DNA from: Kofleriaceae bacterium
GTDB lineage: Bacteria > Myxococcota_A > Polyangia > Haliangiales > Haliangiaceae
Assembly: GCA_024762925.1 (NCBI GenBank)
Contig: JANTGM010000017.1
Location: 17,534 to 81,533, forward strand
Reading direction: 5' to 3'
Length of the DNA stretch: 64,000 nucleotides
The notes beneath the pieces were generated by a model. It had not been told where the DNA came from and did not search any database. It worked only from the letters and a program-made list of their open reading frames with translations. Positions 61,558-64,000 of the stretch are shown here, in pieces; position 1 is the first letter of the stretch; every line of letters begins with the position of its first letter. The position numbers and the translations under genes are program-made.

Positions 61558-62632
61558 GGAAATCGTACATCGCTTCTTGGCCAGCATGGGCCGTCCTGAA
61601 GCCACGGAACAATACTTGCGCCTGTTTCAGGCCGAGCAGCGCGAACGATTTGCCTTCGTCGTGATTACCGGTTCCGCGCTCGTAGACAGCAGCAATGCGG
61701 TTGTCGATGACCTGATGTTGCTCGCGGAATTGGAGCTATCCCCGGTTCTCTGTCTCGAAGAGGAGTCGCTGGCCGCGCTGCTCCAAGAGAAACTTCCACG
61801 AGGATTCCCGCTGCAGATCGCCAGCGCGGAAGATGCCCCTCGAATTGCCGAAGCGGGAAAGATGCCTCTGCTGATCGCGCGCAATCACGGAGAACGAGCA
61901 GCAGCCTTTGCCCACCTGAAAGCTCGCAAGGTGGTATTTCTCATCAATCAAAGTGGCCTGCAGCCCAAGGGGCAGAGCGTTCGCTCACTCATCAACCTGC
62001 GGACCGACTACGACGCACTCGTTGGCGCCTCGGGTTTGCGCCAAGAACAGGCGACACTACTCACCGATGTTCGCGACCTTTTTGCTCAGTGCCCACACAC
62101 CTTTACTGTCTCGCTGACCTCCGCGCAAGACTTGCTTCGTGAGCTGTTCACCGTGAAGGGGGCAGGAACCCTTGTTCGGCGCGGAACCCAAGTAGAGCGA
62201 ATCGCCAGCTTTGACGATCTTGCCCAAGCGCGATTTGCAACCCTATTGTCATCGGCTTTCGGAACACCGCCGGCGAGTGCGTTCTTCTCAAGGCCTCCAT
62301 TGGTAATTTTCTTAGCCGACCAATACCAAGGTGCGGCCGTTCTCGAAGAGGCTCCTTTGGCTCCATATCTAAGCAAGTTCGCCGTCGAGATCCGGGCTCA
62401 GGGCGAGGGAATCGGCGGAGACCTCTGGCGCGCACTCACCAATGACCATGAACGGTTTTTCTGGCGCAGCAGGCCAAACAACCCAATTGCGCCCTGGTAT
62501 GCGAGCAAGTGCGATGGACTATTGCGTGGTGATGCATGGACCGTGTACTGGCGTGGTCTCGACACGTCAGAAATCGCCGCAGCCGTAGGCTATGCGCAAG
62601 AGGCTCCTATCGATTTTGGAGCGACACCATGA
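61547..62632 (+). CDS. N-acetylglutamate synthase of the NAGK-S type with degenerate kinase domain (361 aa)
   Basis: First step of arginine synthesis, acetyl-CoA plus glutamate. The C-terminal GNAT domain (~residues 225-345) has the NAGK-S signatures 'YLSKFAVEIRAQGEGIGGDL', 'FFWRSRPNNPIAPWYASKCDG' and 'VYWRGLD'. The N-terminal amino-acid kinase domain is shortened and lacks the Gly-rich nucleotide loops ('FVVITGSALVDSS' where KxGG is expected), so only synthase activity and perhaps arginine feedback are likely. 'ELFTVKGAGTLVRRGTQV' links the two. Overlaps the deacetylase before it and, by ATGA, the membrane gene after it. Confidence 0.87.
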   Translation: MRPKEIVHRFLASMGRPEATEQYLRLFQAEQRERFAFVVITGSALVDSSNAVVDDLMLLAELELSPVLCLEEESLAALLQEKLPRGFPLQIASAEDAPRIAEAGKMPLLIARNHGERAAAFAHLKARKVVFLINQSGLQPKGQSVRSLINLRTDYDALVGASGLRQEQATLLTDVRDLFAQCPHTFTVSLTSAQDLLRELFTVKGAGTLVRRGTQVERIASFDDLAQARFATLLSSAFGTPPASAFFSRPPLVIFLADQYQGAAVLEEAPLAPYLSKFAVEIRAQGEGIGGDLWRALTNDHERFFWRSRPNNPIAPWYASKCDGLLRGDAWTVYWRGLDTSEIAAAVGYAQEAPIDFGATP

Positions 62633-64000
62633 GCATCGGCCCCAGGCTTCGCGCGCTCTACTTGCTCGTCATCGCGATTGGTGTCTTCTTTGTTCCCTGG
62701 TGGCCGGCTGTCGCTGCAGTGGCAGGTGTGCAGGTCGCTCTTTGGCTCTGGCTTGGGCTAGGCTTTGGAGCGCTGTGCACCCAGCTGCGAAAGTTGATTC
62801 TCTTCTGCGGGGTTATTCTCGTGGCCTATGCCCTGGTTGGGGAAGATCCTGCCATCGATGATTGGCGTGCGCTTTCCCTCCTCTTCGGCTACTCCATAGA
62901 CATCAACCTGCACGGCGCCATGGTTGGCTTGACGATGGTACTTCGCATTCTAGGAGTTGTTCTGGCGTCGCATGTAGCGCGCGCTGGTGATCCACGTGCC
63001 CTTGCGACAGGTCTTCGTGGATTGGGCATGCCAAAGGTTGCAGCACTAGCGCTCGATGCCACGCTGGTCTTGTTGGGGGGTGGCAAACGCGGAGGTCGTG
63101 GCAACGGCAAAGGAGATGGAAGCGGTGGTGGCAAGGGCAAGAGCGCGAAAGGCTTTACGGAGGGCCTAAAGCGTCTCGCTCGAGGCGACGTGGGACTTCT
63201 CGCCGAAGGCCTGCTCGGTCACGTTGCACGCGTTGAAGAGCACGTCGCACAGAGCGATGATGGCGAATCCAATCGTGAGTTCATTCGCGACGTGGCCGTC
63301 ATCGCGGGGATCGCACTCACAATGCTTGGCATCAAAGCGCTCAAGCTGTTGCCCGGCCTGCCCTTCGCGCCTGGCCACAAAGGCGTCATCCTGATTCCGC
63401 TCTACATTGTCGCCGGCTTCATGACCAAGTCGAAGAAGGGCGCAACCATGACCGGACTTACTTTTGGCACAGCAGCGTTTTTGCTTGGCGATGGACGATG
63501 GGGCCTCTTCGAAATTGCCAAGCACGTGAGCCCTGGCATCCTTGTCGACCTCCTCATGCCCGGGCTTCGCCTAGCGCGGTCGCGCAAGAGCATAGTCCTG
63601 TGGGCCGGATTCGGCATGATTATCGCCCTTGGGCGCTTTGCAACCATCACCGTTATCGCTCTATCCGTACAGGCGCCAAGCCTAGTCTATGCGTTTTTGC
63701 TACCCGGCTTAGCTATTCATGGGCTCTTTGGGCTGTTATCCGGGCTCGTTAGTGGCCCCCTGCTCCGGGCGCTGGACAAGCAGGCAGCAAAGCCCGCTAA
63801 AATCCCAGGCTCCGGCCGCGGCGGCGGTGGACGAGGCGGCGGCGGTGGTGGACGAGGCGGCGGTGGTGGACGAGGCGGCGGTGGTGGACGAGGCGGCGGT
63901 GGTGAACGAGGCGGCGGTGGTGAACGAGGCGGCGGCGGTGGACGAGGCGGCGGTGGTGGACGAGGCGGCGGTGGTGGACGAGGCGGCGGTGGTGAACGAG
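62629..64000 (+). CDS. EcfT-like membrane protein with GRGGGG-repeat tail (partial, runs off the window)
   Basis: From ATG 62629 (ATGA overlap with the previous stop) the frame is open to the end, at least 457 residues. Residues 1-~150 resemble the energy-coupling-factor T (CbiQ/EcfT) component: four hydrophobic helices and the coupling segment 'ARAGDPRALATGLRGLGMPK'. A Gly/Lys-rich insert follows ('GGKRGGRGNGKGDGSGGGKG'), then more helices to ~400 that look like an inner-membrane permease or S component ('MTGLTFGTAAFLLGDGRWGL'). From ~residue 398 it becomes Arg-Gly4-5 repeats. The stop lies outside the window. Transport role inferred; no ATPase genes are in view. Confidence 0.7.
   Translation, partial: MSIGPRLRALYLLVIAIGVFFVPWWPAVAAVAGVQVALWLWLGLGFGALCTQLRKLILFCGVILVAYALVGEDPAIDDWRALSLLFGYSIDINLHGAMVGLTMVLRILGVVLASHVARAGDPRALATGLRGLGMPKVAALALDATLVLLGGGKRGGRGNGKGDGSGGGKGKSAKGFTEGLKRLARGDVGLLAEGLLGHVARVEEHVAQSDDGESNREFIRDVAVIAGIALTMLGIKALKLLPGLPFAPGHKGVILIPLYIVAGFMTKSKKGATMTGLTFGTAAFLLGDGRWGLFEIAKHVSPGILVDLLMPGLRLARSRKSIVLWAGFGMIIALGRFATITVIALSVQAPSLVYAFLLPGLAIHGLFGLLSGLVSGPLLRALDKQAAKPAKIPGSGRGGGGRGGGGGGRGGGGGRGGGGGRGGGGERGGGGERGGGGGRGGGGGRGGGGGRGGGGER
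63818..64000 (+). repeat. 18-bp tandem repeat coding Gly-Arg-Gly4
   Basis: Units of GGACGAGGCGGCGGTGGT, some with GAA for GGA (Glu for Gly), run to the edge: roughly nine or more copies. The frame is kept. Such RGG-type arrays are length-variable and often bind RNA or membranes. The true extent is beyond the window. Confidence 0.9.

Overview
The window reads as chromosomal DNA of a Gram-negative bacterium, most likely Myxococcota (myxobacteria or a close deltaproteobacterial lineage). The grounds are gene content: many eukaryote-type Ser/Thr kinases, FHA and PP2C proteins, numerous small lipoproteins (Cys-, Gly-, His- and Pro-rich), PilZ proteins, CpaF-like ATPases fused to FHA, and long low-complexity linkers. 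G+C is moderately high. I see no rRNA, CRISPR array, prophage or intact insertion sequence. There is one tRNA (Val, anticodon CAC).

Layout. 1-9770: the end of an upstream gene, a WGR-like protein, Cys-rich and Gly-rich lipoproteins, a PilZ protein, PBP4/DacB, and a leftward group ridA-like / propeller lipoprotein / acetyl-CoA synthetase. 9805-10283: tRNA-Val whose 3' half and terminator hairpin are tandemly duplicated (98-bp unit), followed by what looks like the tail of a lost gene. 10284-16184: an orphan flagellin, lipoproteins, a ferritin-like protein, a membrane Ser/Thr kinase ending inside a 15-bp tandem repeat, and two tandem paralogous small proteins. 16285-24576: a tightly overlapping leftward operon encoding a 1544-residue fusion (aldehyde dehydrogenase, class III aminotransferase, GNAT acetyltransferase, degenerate second aminotransferase), a C45-type Ntn hydrolase, another aminotransferase and a two-subunit CoA-transferase. 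24670-27087: an FHA-GAF-SpoIIE phosphatase and ribosomal proteins L33 and L28. 27188-31534: a four-gene phosphosignalling operon (zinc-ribbon double FHA, PP2C, FHA, Ser/Thr kinase). 31662-38404: secreted proteins, a zinc phospholipase C-like enzyme, a SUKH-TPR protein and an FHA-CpaF ATPase with altered motor motifs. 38528-46423: lepB-lepA, a dehydrogenase / glycosyltransferase-coiled-coil / His-rich lipoprotein operon, and a polysaccharide deacetylase. 46480-53136: an AAA-TPR protein, a predicted pseudokinase, a Nudix hydrolase, DUF507, and a PilZ domain fused to a PLP-fold protein that lacks the PLP lysine. 53138-58699: a six-gene aromatic acyl-CoA operon resembling aerobic 2-aminobenzoyl-CoA catabolism. 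58785-64000: a CoA-ester lyase, a stand-alone isopropylmalate-synthase regulatory domain, an N-acetylcitrulline/acetylornithine deacetylase-like gene overlapping an N-acetylglutamate synthase, and an EcfT-like membrane protein with a GRGGGG-repeat tail that runs off the window.

Themes. (1) Phosphoprotein signalling with both active and apparently dead enzymes. (2) Two compact catabolic operons built around CoA thioesters and amino groups. (3) Pseudoenzymes attached to regulatory domains. (4) A dispersed element with terminal inverted repeats at 34206-34373 and 42410-42524, each copy between convergent genes. The best candidates for something undescribed are the 1544-residue fusion operon, the PilZ-pseudo-PLP fusion and the dispersed element. 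All functional statements come from reading the sequence; no database search was run.
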